This document shows, piece after piece, positions 1 through 8,465 of a stretch of 64,000 bases of DNA. The notes below the pieces were generated by a model. That model ran no database searches. It was not told the DNA's origin and was given only the letters and a program-made list of their open reading frames with translations. A program made the position numbers and the translations under genes. Source of the stretch: Streptomyces goshikiensis (GTDB lineage Bacteria > Actinomycetota > Actinomycetes > Streptomycetales > Streptomycetaceae); NCBI RefSeq assembly GCF_014650555.1, contig NZ_BMVE01000005.1:372001-436000 (forward strand), read 5' to 3'. Positions within the stretch are counted from its first letter, which is position 1. Each line of letters opens with the position of its first letter.

Positions 1-1
1 G

Positions 2-172
2 CGCCCCGGGTTCGCGCGGCTGCTGGGCGACTGCGCCCGGATGGCCCCGCACTGGGCGGTCCCGGCCGGGCCCCGGCCCGACCGGGTGGCGCCCTCGCAG
101 ATCCACGGGATCAGCGTGCCGCCCGCCTCGGCCCGCCTGATCGCCGCCACGGCCGCGTACGGCGACCAGTAG
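2..172 (+). CDS. C-terminal fragment of an unidentified protein
   Basis: An open frame enters from the left edge and ends at a TAG at 170-172, giving the last 56 residues of a protein. The visible part is rich in Arg, Pro and Ala and ends in AATAAYGDQ. I see no recognisable motif and cannot name the family. It runs in the same direction as the secreted protein that follows 89 bp later, but that gene has its own candidate promoter, so no operon is implied. Third-position GC bias supports this frame as coding. Confidence 0.5.
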   Translation, partial: RPGFARLLGDCARMAPHWAVPAGPRPDRVAPSQIHGISVPPASARLIAATAAYGDQ

Positions 173-183
173 ATCCACGGCAG

Positions 184-210
184 GGAACCAGAAACGCTCC
201 GGTTCCGTCA
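184..210 (+). promoter_or_regulatory. Candidate ECF sigma (sigma-E-like) promoter
   Basis: GGAAC at 184-188 is followed after 17 bases by CGTCA at 206-210. This resembles the GGAAC / CGTC pair used by ECF sigma factors of the Streptomyces sigma-E type. It lies about 50 bases upstream of the secreted membrane protein gene at 262. The hexamers are seen; the sigma assignment is inferred. GGAACC (184-189) and GGTTCC (201-206) also form an inverted repeat, so an operator is an alternative reading. Confidence 0.4.
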
Positions 211-261
211 CACCCGCATCAAGCCCGAAGCGACCAGCGGGACAGGCGAAGGAGCGATGCG

Positions 262-1695
262 GTGACCAGCGAAGAACCCCAACCCGACACGACACGCGGC
301 GCACGACGGCGGCCGGCCTGGGCCATCGGCTCGATCGCGGCCGCCGTCCTGCTCGCGGGCGGCGGTACGGCGTACTGGGCGGCCACGGCCCACGGCGACG
401 GCGGGAGCGGCGGCCGTACGGGTGACAACGCGGCCTCCGCGCCCCGTGTCGCGCCCTCGGGCCCGGGCATCGCCCCCGGCGAGCCGGACCCGGGCGGAGC
501 CGGGGTGACGTACCGGGCCGAGGGCGACCTGCCGAAGGCCCCGGCGAGCGCGCCGGCCTACGCCTCCACGGGCGAGACCGGCTCGGAGGAGGTGGCCCGG
601 CTCGCGGCGGCCCTCGGCATCGAGGGCGCCCCGCGGCTGTCCGGCGAGATGTGGCAGGCCGGGGAGGGCGGCGACGGCTCCGGCCCCCGGCTGACGGTGA
701 ACCTCAAGGCCCCGGGCACCTGGAACTTCAGCCGCTACCAGCCGGGCAACGGCGCCGGGGACGACTGCGCGCGCGGCAAGGACACCTGTGGTCCGGGCAC
801 GCTCCCCCTGGAGGCGGGCCCCGGCAAGGCGCCGAAGGGCGGGCCGGTGACCGAGGAGGCCGCCAAGACCGCCGCGGGCCCGGTACTCGCGGCCGCCGGC
901 CAGGACGGCGCCGCGCTGGACGCCCGCGCCACCGAGGGTTCGGCCCGGGTCGTCACGGCGGACCCGGTGGTCGGCGGACTGCCCACGCGGGGCTGGTCCA
1001 CGAAGATCACCGTCGGCCCCGGCTCCGAGGTGCTGGCGGCGTCCGGCGAGCTGAAGGCCCCGGTCCGCGCGGGCGAGCAGAAGCTGGTCGGCGCGGCCGA
1101 GGCCCTGACCCGGCTGAACGCCAAGGGGAAGGGCCCTGACGACAGCGGCCCCGGCCCGAGCGGCTGCGCGACCTCGGTCCCGCTGGAGCCGGACGCCCCG
1201 GCCGGGTCCGGGCAGACCCCGCCGTGCAACCCGGAGCCCCGGCCGATGAAGCCGCCGCGGACCGAGACCGTACGGGGGGCCGTGCTCGGGCTGACGCCCG
1301 GGACGGTGGACGGGGCGCGGGGTCTGGTGCCGGCCTGGCTGTTCGAGGTGGCCGGCAAGGACGGCGCCCCGAACCACACGGTGGTCCAGCCGGCGGCGGC
1401 CGGGGACGACGCCCCGGCGCCCGGGAACGGACGGAGCGTGCCCGGATTCTCGTACGCGCAGGCCGACCGGAAGCTGACGGTGAACTTCTGGGGCAGCGCG
1501 TGCAGCACGTACGCCCTGGAGGCGCGGGAGGAGTCCGGTTCGGTCATGGTCAAGATCGTCGACACCCCGAACAAGCCGGGGCAGTCCTGCATCATGCTCG
1601 CGCAGGAGATGACCGTCACGGCCACGCTCCAGCAGCCGCTGGGCGACCGGAAGGTCCTCGACGCGACCTCGGGCAAGCCGCTCCCCCGCCAGTAG
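262..1695 (+). CDS. Membrane-anchored large secreted protein, function unknown
   Basis: A 477-aa protein with GTG start, preceded by GAAGGAG seven bases upstream. The N-terminus is cytoplasmic and Arg-rich (about 20 residues), then one membrane segment at about 21-42, then a long Gly/Pro/Ala-rich extracytoplasmic region. Four Cys residues in the middle and two more near the C-terminus could form disulfides outside the cell. No enzymatic motif is visible. Proteins of this layout are usually annotated as large secreted or membrane proteins in Streptomyces. The candidate ECF promoter at 184-210 suggests an envelope-stress link, which is inference only. The gene ends in a strong hairpin shared with erpA. 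Confidence 0.75.
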   Translation: MTSEEPQPDTTRGARRRPAWAIGSIAAAVLLAGGGTAYWAATAHGDGGSGGRTGDNAASAPRVAPSGPGIAPGEPDPGGAGVTYRAEGDLPKAPASAPAYASTGETGSEEVARLAAALGIEGAPRLSGEMWQAGEGGDGSGPRLTVNLKAPGTWNFSRYQPGNGAGDDCARGKDTCGPGTLPLEAGPGKAPKGGPVTEEAAKTAAGPVLAAAGQDGAALDARATEGSARVVTADPVVGGLPTRGWSTKITVGPGSEVLAASGELKAPVRAGEQKLVGAAEALTRLNAKGKGPDDSGPGPSGCATSVPLEPDAPAGSGQTPPCNPEPRPMKPPRTETVRGAVLGLTPGTVDGARGLVPAWLFEVAGKDGAPNHTVVQPAAAGDDAPAPGNGRSVPGFSYAQADRKLTVNFWGSACSTYALEAREESGSVMVKIVDTPNKPGQSCIMLAQEMTVTATLQQPLGDRKVLDATSGKPLPRQ

Positions 1696-1723
1696 GCCGG
1701 CAGGCCGGCGGGAGACACGAACG

Positions 1724-1766
1724 CGGAAGGGCCCGGCCACCGTCTTGCGGTGGCCGGGCCCTTCCG
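1724..1766. terminator. Bidirectional terminator between the secreted protein gene and erpA
   Basis: A perfect 19-bp stem (1724-1742 with 1748-1766) closes a 5-base loop TCTTG. It lies between two convergent genes and can serve both. There is no long T run, as is common for Streptomyces hairpins. Confidence 0.85.
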
Positions 1767-1777
1767 TGTCTTCGGGC

Positions 1778-2140
1778 TTAGCTGAAGGAGTCGCCGCAGG
1801 CGCAGGAGCCCGTGGCGTTCGGGTTGTCGATCGTGAAGCCCTGCTTCTCGATGGTGTCGACGAAGTCGATCGAGGCACCGTGCAGGTACGGGGAGCTCAT
1901 CCGGTCCGTGACGACCTTGACGCCGTCGAAGTCCTTCACGACGTCGCCGTCGAGGGAGCGCTCGTCGAAGAAGAGCTGGTACCGCAGGCCGGAGCAGCCG
2001 CCGGGCTGGACGGCGACGCGCAGCGCCAGGTCCTCACGGCCCTCCTGCTCCAGCAGGGTCCTGACCTTCTCGGCGGCGGCGTCGGACAGGAGGATGCCGT
2101 CGCTCACGGTGGTCTTGTCGTCCTGTACGGACATCTGCAT
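1778..2140 (-). CDS. erpA: Iron-sulfur cluster insertion protein ErpA (HesB/IscA family)
   Basis: A 120-aa A-type carrier that receives Fe-S clusters and passes them to apo-enzymes in the cytoplasm. The family signature is present: the first ligand Cys in PGGCSGLRY (about residue 49) and the C-terminal CACG pair (about 113-115). Length fits the family (about 105-120 aa). Two starts are possible: ATG at 2140, or ATG at 2134 two codons later, which sits nine bases after GGGAG and gives MSVQDD. It is divergent from nadA, whose product needs a [4Fe-4S] cluster, so the pairing makes functional sense, and the shared 319-bp intergenic region may control both. Confidence 0.9.
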   Translation of the reverse strand: MQMSVQDDKTTVSDGILLSDAAAEKVRTLLEQEGREDLALRVAVQPGGCSGLRYQLFFDERSLDGDVVKDFDGVKVVTDRMSSPYLHGASIDFVDTIEKQGFTIDNPNATGSCACGDSFS

Positions 2141-2459
2141 TCACTCCCGAAGTGGGCGGCTCCCCGCCGGGAGCGGGGAAACGTCGGACTCTTGCCGTCG
2201 ATGGCAACCAGCGGGGCCGGGGTTTCATTCCTGACCCGACGCTTGTTCCAGATATTCATGCTCGCACACCGGCGCGGAGGAGTGGACCCGCCGGACGCAC
2301 GGCCGGTTCCGGGTGCGAATTCGTCACATCGACACTATCGCCATCGTCAAAGTGACGTGAAGCGGTTATGATAGATAGCGTCAAATAGACGAGAAGTCGA
2401 AGCGTCGAAGCGATGTCTTCAGAGAAGTCCCCAGTCGCAGAACAGAAAGGGTGCGTGTC
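2141..2459. other. Divergent intergenic region erpA-nadA
   Basis: A 319-bp region without a gene. The half near erpA (2141-2330) shows nothing I can name. The half near nadA contains a clear promoter and two matching 13-bp inverted repeats (listed separately). It is clearly richer in A and T than its surroundings, which is common for Streptomyces promoters under strong control. Confidence 0.7.
2344..2391 (+). promoter_or_regulatory. nadA promoter with two matching palindromic operators
   Basis: A -35-like TCGTCA (2344-2349) and a -10 TATGAT (2367-2372) are separated by exactly 17 bases. CGTCAAAGTGACG at 2345-2357 is a perfect 5-3-5 inverted repeat covering the -35. CGTCAAATAGACG at 2379-2391 differs from it at only two bases and lies at the expected transcription start. 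Two copies of the same 13-mer 34 bases apart and flanking the -10 look like a repressor operator pair. The protein that binds is unknown; control of NAD synthesis is an inference from the downstream gene. Confidence 0.6.
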
Positions 2460-3638
2460 GTGACCACCGCCCAGCCCTTGGACGTCCAGCCGACGCCCCT
2501 CGCCCTGCTGCTGCTCGGCCGCGAGGCCGACCCGAAGAGCGAGCGCGGGGTGGAATGCCCCGGCGACCTGCCCTCGCCGTCGGACCCGGACCTGGTGGCG
2601 CGGGCCCGTGCCGCCAAGGAGAAGCTCGGCGACAAGGTCTTCATCCTCGGCCACCACTACCAGCGTGACGAGGTCATCGAGTTCGCCGACGTCACCGGCG
2701 ACTCCTTCAAGCTGGCCAAGGACGCGGCCGCCAGGCCGGAGGCCGAGTACATCGTCTTCTGCGGCGTGCACTTCATGGCCGAGTCCGCGGACATCCTGAC
2801 CTCGGACGACCAGAAGGTGGTCCTGCCCGACCTGGCCGCCGGCTGCTCCATGGCCGACATGGCCACCGCCGAGCAGGTCGCGGAGTGCTGGGACGTGCTG
2901 ACCGAGGCCGGCGTGGCCGATGTCACGGTGCCCGTCTCGTACATGAACTCCTCCGCCGACATCAAGGCCTTCACCGGCAAGCACGGCGGCACGATCTGTA
3001 CGTCGTCCAACGCCGAGCGGGCCCTGGAGTGGGCGTTCCAGCAGGGCGAGAAGATCCTCTTCCTGCCGGACCAGCACCTCGGCCGCAACACCGCGGTCCG
3101 CGACATGGGGATGTCGCTGGACGACTGCGTGCTCTACAACCCGCACAAGCCGAACGGCGGCCTGACCGTCGAGCAGCTGCGGAACGCCAAGATGATCCTG
3201 TGGCGCGGCCACTGCTCGGTCCACGGCCGCTTCTCGGTGGACTCGGTCAACGACGTCCGCGCCCGGATCCCCGGTGTGAACGTCCTCGTCCACCCCGAGT
3301 GCAAGCACGAGGTCGTGGCCGCCGCGGACTACGTCGGCTCGACGGAGTACATCATCAAGGCGCTGGAGGCGGCCCCGGCCGGCTCCAAGTGGGCCATAGG
3401 CACCGAGCTGAACCTGGTCCGCCGACTGGCGAACCGCTTCGCCGCGCAGGACAAGGAGGTCGTCTTCCTCGACAAGACGGTCTGCTTCTGCTCGACGATG
3501 AACCGCATCGACCTGCCGCACCTGGTGTGGACCCTGGAGTCCCTCGCCGAGGGCAACCTCGTCAACGAGATCCGGGTCGACAAGGAGACGGAGAGCTTCG
3601 CGAAGCTCGCGCTGGAGCGCATGCTCGCCCTTCCGTAG
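2460..3638 (+). CDS. nadA: Quinolinate synthase NadA
   Basis: A 392-aa cytoplasmic enzyme that condenses iminoaspartate with dihydroxyacetone phosphate to quinolinate, the first committed product of de novo NAD synthesis, using a [4Fe-4S] cluster. Family motifs are clear: GHHYQRDEV near residue 65, FCGVHFMAESADIL, TICTSSNAE and the C-terminal VCFCSTMNRI, which supply the cluster cysteines. GTG at 2460 is chosen because GAAAGGG lies eight bases upstream; an in-frame GTG at 2451 has no such site. No nadB or nadC is adjacent. The upstream double palindrome suggests a dedicated repressor. Confidence 0.95.
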   Translation: MTTAQPLDVQPTPLALLLLGREADPKSERGVECPGDLPSPSDPDLVARARAAKEKLGDKVFILGHHYQRDEVIEFADVTGDSFKLAKDAAARPEAEYIVFCGVHFMAESADILTSDDQKVVLPDLAAGCSMADMATAEQVAECWDVLTEAGVADVTVPVSYMNSSADIKAFTGKHGGTICTSSNAERALEWAFQQGEKILFLPDQHLGRNTAVRDMGMSLDDCVLYNPHKPNGGLTVEQLRNAKMILWRGHCSVHGRFSVDSVNDVRARIPGVNVLVHPECKHEVVAAADYVGSTEYIIKALEAAPAGSKWAIGTELNLVRRLANRFAAQDKEVVFLDKTVCFCSTMNRIDLPHLVWTLESLAEGNLVNEIRVDKETESFAKLALERMLALP

Positions 3639-3651
3639 CCCTACGCCGAGA

Positions 3652-3685
3652 GGGGGCGCCCGGGATCCTCCGGGCGCCCCCTTTT
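3652..3685 (+). terminator. Rho-independent terminator of nadA
   Basis: A 12-bp GC stem (3652-3663 with 3670-3681), a 6-base loop and a TTTT run, 13 bases after the nadA stop. Confidence 0.85.
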
Positions 3686-3747
3686 CCGTTCCTCCACGCG
3701 GCCCAGCCGGATGTGCGGCCCCCTCCGCCGACACGGAGGGTGGTCCC

Positions 3748-4416
3748 ATGACCCGTCTCAAGAAGACCGGGCCGAGTCGCCGCCGGCTTCGGGCGCAGAC
3801 GTTGCACCCCTGGATCAACACCCTCGCCGCGACGGCCGCGCTGGTCTTCTCCTGGTTGACGTACTCGGCGCTCCCTCCGGACGAACCCGACACGGAGGTC
3901 AGCCTTCCCAGGGTCATCAAGGTGCGCTGGCACGAGAGCTTCACATCGGTCTTCATCCAGCCGACCGTGTCCACGCGCTTCGACACGAAGAACGTGGAGA
4001 TGATCAATGACGTCGAACTGAGCCTCCGGTCCGACAACACCTTCGGCTCTCCGGCCATGACGCCTCGGTTCAACTGGGAGGACACCGTCCAATGGATCTT
4101 CCGTGAGGACAGGAACGCGGTCTGGTGGGAGTTCCTCTCCGACCCCGGACCGTTCACGGTCACACAGGAAGAGATCCACCAGCCGTTCATCCGATTCACG
4201 GCAGAGGAGTGGCGCCTCGCGCCGGGGCGGTACACCGGCAATCTGACGGTGTACCGCGCAAGCCACCGCGAACCGCTCAGGAAGCCGTTCTGCCTCGTGC
4301 TCTCGCACGACGCCATCACGGACCTGGTCCGGAACAAGGACAACAACTTCCCTGACGAGTTCAGGTCGGACATTCCGGAGGCGGCCAAGGACGGCTGCTA
4401 CCACCAGTACGAGTAG
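3748..4416 (+). CDS. Small membrane-anchored protein of unknown function
   Basis: A 222-aa protein with ATG start eight bases after GGAGGG. A basic N-terminus is followed by one membrane segment at about 25-45, then about 175 residues that should lie outside the membrane. That part is rich in aromatic residues and beta-type sequence and ends in a Cys-containing tail. I do not recognise the family. Codon use looks slightly less GC-biased than its neighbours, with several AT-ending codons, so it could be a later acquisition between nadA and the efflux gene. Terminators bracket it on both sides, so it is a single-gene unit. Confidence 0.65.
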   Translation: MTRLKKTGPSRRRLRAQTLHPWINTLAATAALVFSWLTYSALPPDEPDTEVSLPRVIKVRWHESFTSVFIQPTVSTRFDTKNVEMINDVELSLRSDNTFGSPAMTPRFNWEDTVQWIFREDRNAVWWEFLSDPGPFTVTQEEIHQPFIRFTAEEWRLAPGRYTGNLTVYRASHREPLRKPFCLVLSHDAITDLVRNKDNNFPDEFRSDIPEAAKDGCYHQYE

Positions 4417-4452
4417 GGCCCCGGTCGCCGCGCGAGGCGGCTACCGGGGCCC
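4416..4452. terminator. Bidirectional terminator before the RND gene
   Basis: GGGCCCCGGT (4416-4425) pairs with ACCGGGGCCC (4443-4452), with a further CGCC/GGCG pairing inside. It starts on the last base of the previous stop codon and separates two convergent genes. Confidence 0.75.
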
Positions 4453-4469
4453 AGGGCCTACGGAACGGG

Positions 4470-7400
4470 TCAGGCCTTGGCCGGGGTTTCGGCGGCGTCG
4501 GTCGCCTGGGGCGGGACGGCCGCGCGGCGGGCCTCCCGCTTCGCGCGGCGGCGCTCCTTGCGGAGCTCGACCATCGTGTACAGCGTCGGCACCAGCAGCA
4601 GCGTCAGCAGCGTCGAGCTGACCAGTCCGCCGATGACCACGACCGCCAGCGGCTGCGAGATGAACCCGCCCTCGCCGGTGACGCCCAGCGCCATCGGGAG
4701 CAGGGCGAAGATCGTCGCCAGGGCCGTCATCAGGATCGGGCGGAGCCGGTGGCGGCCGCCCTCGATGACCGCCTCGACGACGCCGAGGCCCTGTCGGCGG
4801 TACTGGTTGACCAGGTCGATCAGAACGATCGCGTTGGTCACCACGATGCCGATGAGCATCAGCATGCCGATCATCGCCGGGACGCCCATCGGGGTGCCGG
4901 TGACGATGAGCAGGCCGAGCGCGCCGGTGGCCGCGAAGGGGATCGAGACCAGCAGGATCAGCGGCTGGACCAGCGAGCGGAACGTCGCGACCAGCAGCAT
5001 GAACACGATCGCGATGGCCGCGAACATGGCCAGGAACAGCGAGCCGAAGGCCTCGTCCTGGTCCTCGGAGACACCGCCGATGGTGGCCGAGGCCCCGTCC
5101 GGCAGCTTCAGCGCCTTGAGCTTCGTCTGGAGCGTGGCGCTGACCGCGCCGGTGTTGTCGCCGGTCGGGCGGGCGGTGATGGTGGCGGCGCGGGCGCCGT
5201 CGATCCGGGTCGTCGCGACCGGGCCGGCGACCTCCTTGACCTCGGCGATGTCGCCGAGCCTGGACGGCCCGACGGGGAGCGCCTGGAGCTCGGCCAGGGT
5301 GGTGGCCGGCTGCGCGGAGCGGATGACGATGTCGCGCTCGCTGTCGTCGAGCACGGCCTTGCCCACCGGGTTGCCCCGGACGGCCTGCGCGACGATCGCG
5401 CCGAGCGCGGCCTGGTCGAGGCCGGCCTCCGCGGCCTTGGGGGTGGCGGTCACCGAGATCCGGGGCACGGACTGGGAGAGGTCGCTCTGTACGTCGGTGA
5501 CGTCCTTGAGCTTGGCGACCTCCGCGCGGACCTCTTCGGCGGCCTTGGCGAGGACCTCGCCGTCACCGGCCTTGACGACCACGCTGAGGTTCTGGTTACC
5601 GAAGCCGTTGCCGGCGACGATGCGGGTGTCGCCGATGCCGTCGAGACCGGCCAGCTTGCCCTCGATCTCCTTCTTGACGGCGTCGCCCTCGCCGGAGTCC
5701 TCCAGGGTGACCTGGTACGAGGCCTGGTTGGAGCCCGTACCGCCGCCGAAGGCCGCGAGGAAGCCGGAGGAGCCGATGGTGACCTGGTAGTCCTTGACGC
5801 CCTTGACGTCGGCCAGCACCTTCTCGACCTTGCGGCTCGCCTCGTCGCTGGCGGCGAGGGAGGTGCCGGGGGCCAGCTCCTGCTTGACCGTCAGGACGTC
5901 CTGCTCCCCCTGGTCGAAGAAGTTGGTCTTCAGCAGCGGGGTCATCCCGAAGGTGCCGAACAGGACGACGACCGCGATGGCCACACTGGTCAGCCGGCGC
6001 CGGGTCGCGAAGCCCAGCACCCGTACGTAGAAGCGCTGGAGGCGGCTGCGCGCCTCCTTCTCCTCGGCCTCGCGGCGCGCCTTGGCGGCGCTCTCGGCGT
6101 CGCCCGCCGTCACGCCCTTGGGGGCCCGCAGGAACCAGTACGAGAGCACCGGTACGACGGTGAGCGACACGAGCAGCGAGGCCAGCAGGGCAGCGGTGAC
6201 CGTGAGCGAGAAGGAGCCGAACAGCTCGCCGATCATGCCGCCGGTGAGGCCGATCGGCAGGAAGACGGCGACGGTGGTCAGCGTGGAGGAGGTGACCGCG
6301 CCGGCGACCTCCTTGACCGCGGTGATGATCGCGGCCTCGCGCTCCTCGCCGTAGCCGAGGTGGCGCTTGATGTTCTCCAGGACCACGATCGAGTCGTCGA
6401 CGACCCGGCCGATGGCGATGGTGAGCGCGCCCAGGGTCAGCATGTTGAGCGACAGGTCGCGGGTCCACAGCACGATCAGCGCGAGGACGACGGACAGCGG
6501 GATGGAGACCGCCGTGACCAGCGTCGAGCGCAGCGAGGCCAGGAACACCAGGATCACGATCACGGCGAAGAGCAGGCCGAGCATGCCTTCGGTGGTGAGG
6601 CTGGAGATGGACTTGGCTACGGCCGGGCCCTGGTCGCTGACGACGGCGAGGTCGGCGCCGGCGCCGAGGGTGGAACGCAGCTCGGGGAGCTTGTCCTTGA
6701 CGGCGTCGGAGATGGCGACGGCGCTGCCGTCCTTGTCCATCGTGATGACGAGGGCGAGGCTGGGCTTGCCGTTGGTACGGGTGAGGGAGACGGCCTTGGC
6801 GGGCTCCTGCTTGACCGTGGCGACGTCGCCGAGGCGGACGGCCGGCTTGCCGGGGCCGGGGCTCAGGCGGAGGTCCTCCACCTGGGCGAGCGAGGTGAAG
6901 CCGCCGCCGACGCGGACGGTCCGGTTCTTGCCGGCCTCGTCGAAGGAACCGGCGGGGACGGTCGCGCCGCCCGCCTGGATGCCCTTGGCGAGGGAGGCGC
7001 CGTCGAGGCCGGCGGCCGCGAGCTTGGCGTTGTCCGGGGTGACGGAGACCTGGAGGTCCCGGACGCCGTCGACGCTGACCTGCGCGACGCCGTCGATGTC
7101 CTCCAGGACGGGGACGACGGAGCTCTCCAGCTGGTCGGCGAGCGCCTGCTGGTCCTTGTCGGCGGTGACGGCGAGGATCACGGTCGGGATGTCGTCCGTG
7201 GAGCCGGCGACCACCTGGGGGTCGACGTCGGCGGGCATCCGGACGCGGGCCCGGTTGACGGCCTGCTGCACGTCGGCGACGAGCTGCTTGGTGCCGCTGT
7301 CGCCGTAGTCGAAGGTGGCCATGATGAGGGCGTTGCCCTCGCTGGCGGTCGAGGTGATGCCGGTGATGCCGTCGACACCCTTGAGGGTGGCTTCGATCGG

Positions 7401-7598
7401 CTCGATGACCTGCTTCTCGACCACGTCGGGCGAGGCGCCCTCGTACGGAGCGAGCACGGACACCATCGGCAGTTCGATGGAGGGCAGCAGCTGCTGTTTG
7501 AGCTGCGGGATGGCGATGGCGCCGAAGACGAGCGCGACGATCGACACGAGGCCGATCAACGCCCGCTGGGACAGGCTGAAGCGGGACAGCCAGGACAT
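4470..7598 (-). CDS. RND-family efflux permease (HAE1/AcrB type)
   Basis: A 1042-aa inner-membrane proton-driven transporter of the AcrB/SwrC class, which exports hydrophobic or amphiphilic compounds. It has the full length and internal duplication of the family: a first TM at 10-30, a large periplasmic-type loop, six TM segments around 330-540, a second loop, and six TM segments near 850-1010. The proton-relay region GRVVDDSIVVLENI, with its paired Asp, is in TM4. No membrane-fusion protein or outer channel is encoded nearby, as usual in Gram-positives. A NarL-type response regulator lies just upstream on the same strand and is a likely regulator. Confidence 0.9.
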   Translation of the reverse strand: MSWLSRFSLSQRALIGLVSIVALVFGAIAIPQLKQQLLPSIELPMVSVLAPYEGASPDVVEKQVIEPIEATLKGVDGITGITSTASEGNALIMATFDYGDSGTKQLVADVQQAVNRARVRMPADVDPQVVAGSTDDIPTVILAVTADKDQQALADQLESSVVPVLEDIDGVAQVSVDGVRDLQVSVTPDNAKLAAAGLDGASLAKGIQAGGATVPAGSFDEAGKNRTVRVGGGFTSLAQVEDLRLSPGPGKPAVRLGDVATVKQEPAKAVSLTRTNGKPSLALVITMDKDGSAVAISDAVKDKLPELRSTLGAGADLAVVSDQGPAVAKSISSLTTEGMLGLLFAVIVILVFLASLRSTLVTAVSIPLSVVLALIVLWTRDLSLNMLTLGALTIAIGRVVDDSIVVLENIKRHLGYGEEREAAIITAVKEVAGAVTSSTLTTVAVFLPIGLTGGMIGELFGSFSLTVTAALLASLLVSLTVVPVLSYWFLRAPKGVTAGDAESAAKARREAEEKEARSRLQRFYVRVLGFATRRRLTSVAIAVVVLFGTFGMTPLLKTNFFDQGEQDVLTVKQELAPGTSLAASDEASRKVEKVLADVKGVKDYQVTIGSSGFLAAFGGGTGSNQASYQVTLEDSGEGDAVKKEIEGKLAGLDGIGDTRIVAGNGFGNQNLSVVVKAGDGEVLAKAAEEVRAEVAKLKDVTDVQSDLSQSVPRISVTATPKAAEAGLDQAALGAIVAQAVRGNPVGKAVLDDSERDIVIRSAQPATTLAELQALPVGPSRLGDIAEVKEVAGPVATTRIDGARAATITARPTGDNTGAVSATLQTKLKALKLPDGASATIGGVSEDQDEAFGSLFLAMFAAIAIVFMLLVATFRSLVQPLILLVSIPFAATGALGLLIVTGTPMGVPAMIGMLMLIGIVVTNAIVLIDLVNQYRRQGLGVVEAVIEGGRHRLRPILMTALATIFALLPMALGVTGEGGFISQPLAVVVIGGLVSSTLLTLLLVPTLYTMVELRKERRRAKREARRAAVPPQATDAAETPAKA

Positions 7599-7696
7599 GG
7601 TCGTGGATCTCTCTGCAGTGACGAAAGCGCGGGCCTTCAGCCTGGCTCACGCCGGGACGCCACGGCGTCGCCCCCAGGTCCTGTCCTTATCTGGCA

Positions 7697-7716
7697 CATA
7701 CCGCGTCCGCAGTATG
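7697..7716. promoter_or_regulatory. Inverted repeat upstream of the RND gene, candidate operator
   Basis: CATAC-C-GCG-TC-CGC-A-GTATG is a 20-bp near-perfect palindrome between the response regulator stop and the RND start, about 100 bases before the RND ATG. It could be a binding site for the adjacent NarL-type regulator. The repeat is seen; the function is inferred. Confidence 0.35.
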
Positions 7717-7721
7717 CGGAT

Positions 7722-8423
7722 CTACTCCGCCCGGGGCCGGACCAGTCCCGATTCGTAGGCGATGACCACCAATTGGGCGCGGTCGCGGGCGCCGAGCTTG
7801 GCCATCGCCCGGTTCACGTGCGTCTTGACGGTGAGCGGGCTGACCTCCAGCCGGCCGGCGATCCCGTCGTTGGAGAGACCGGCGGCCACGTGGACGAGGA
7901 CCTCGCGTTCCCGGACGGTCAGCGCGGCGAGCCGCTGCGCGTGCGCGCCGGTGGCGGCGGCCCGCTCCTCGCGGCCGCCCTGCGCGAGGAAGGTGGCGAT
8001 CAGGCCCTTGGTGGCGGCCGGGGAGAGCAGGGCCTCGCCGGCCGCGGCGACGCGGATGGCGTTGAGGAGTTCCTCGGGCTCGGCGCCCTTGCCGAGGAAG
8101 CCGGAGGCGCCGGCGCGCAGCGACTGGACCACGTACTCGTCGACCTCGAAGGTCGTGAGCATCACGACGCGGACGCCGGCGAGTTCGGGGTCGGCGCTGA
8201 TCATGCGGGTGGCGGCGAGCCCGTCGGTGCCGGGCATCCGGATGTCCATGAGCACGACGTCGGCGCCGCGTTCGCGGGCGAGGGCGTAGGCCTGCGCCCC
8301 GTCGGAGGCCTCCCCGACGACCTCCATGTCGGATTCGGAGTCGACGAGCACCTTGAAGGCGCTGCGCAGCAGCGCCTGGTCGTCGGCGAGCAGCACCCTG
8401 ATGGTCGTCGGCGTCTCTTCCAC
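7722..8423 (-). CDS. NarL/FixJ-type response regulator
   Basis: A 233-aa DNA-binding regulator. The receiver domain (about 8-125) has the acidic pair in LLADDQ, phospho-acceptor Asp60 in VVLMDIRMPG, and the Thr/Lys switch residues in MLTTFE and GFLGKG. The LuxR-type helix-turn-helix (about 165-225) shows LTVREREVL and SPLTVKTHVNRAMAKLG. GTG start. No histidine kinase is adjacent. The nearest kinase of the matching family lies about 10 kb away at 18537 on the other strand. The gene sits 42 bp after cobS and 123 bp before the RND efflux gene on the same strand, so control of that pump is the obvious hypothesis. Confidence 0.9.
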   Translation of the reverse strand: MEETPTTIRVLLADDQALLRSAFKVLVDSESDMEVVGEASDGAQAYALARERGADVVLMDIRMPGTDGLAATRMISADPELAGVRVVMLTTFEVDEYVVQSLRAGASGFLGKGAEPEELLNAIRVAAAGEALLSPAATKGLIATFLAQGGREERAAATGAHAQRLAALTVREREVLVHVAAGLSNDGIAGRLEVSPLTVKTHVNRAMAKLGARDRAQLVVIAYESGLVRPRAE

Positions 8424-8465
8424 GGGGCTGACCCTACCCGCCGCCCCGGACCGGCCGGTGCGCGT

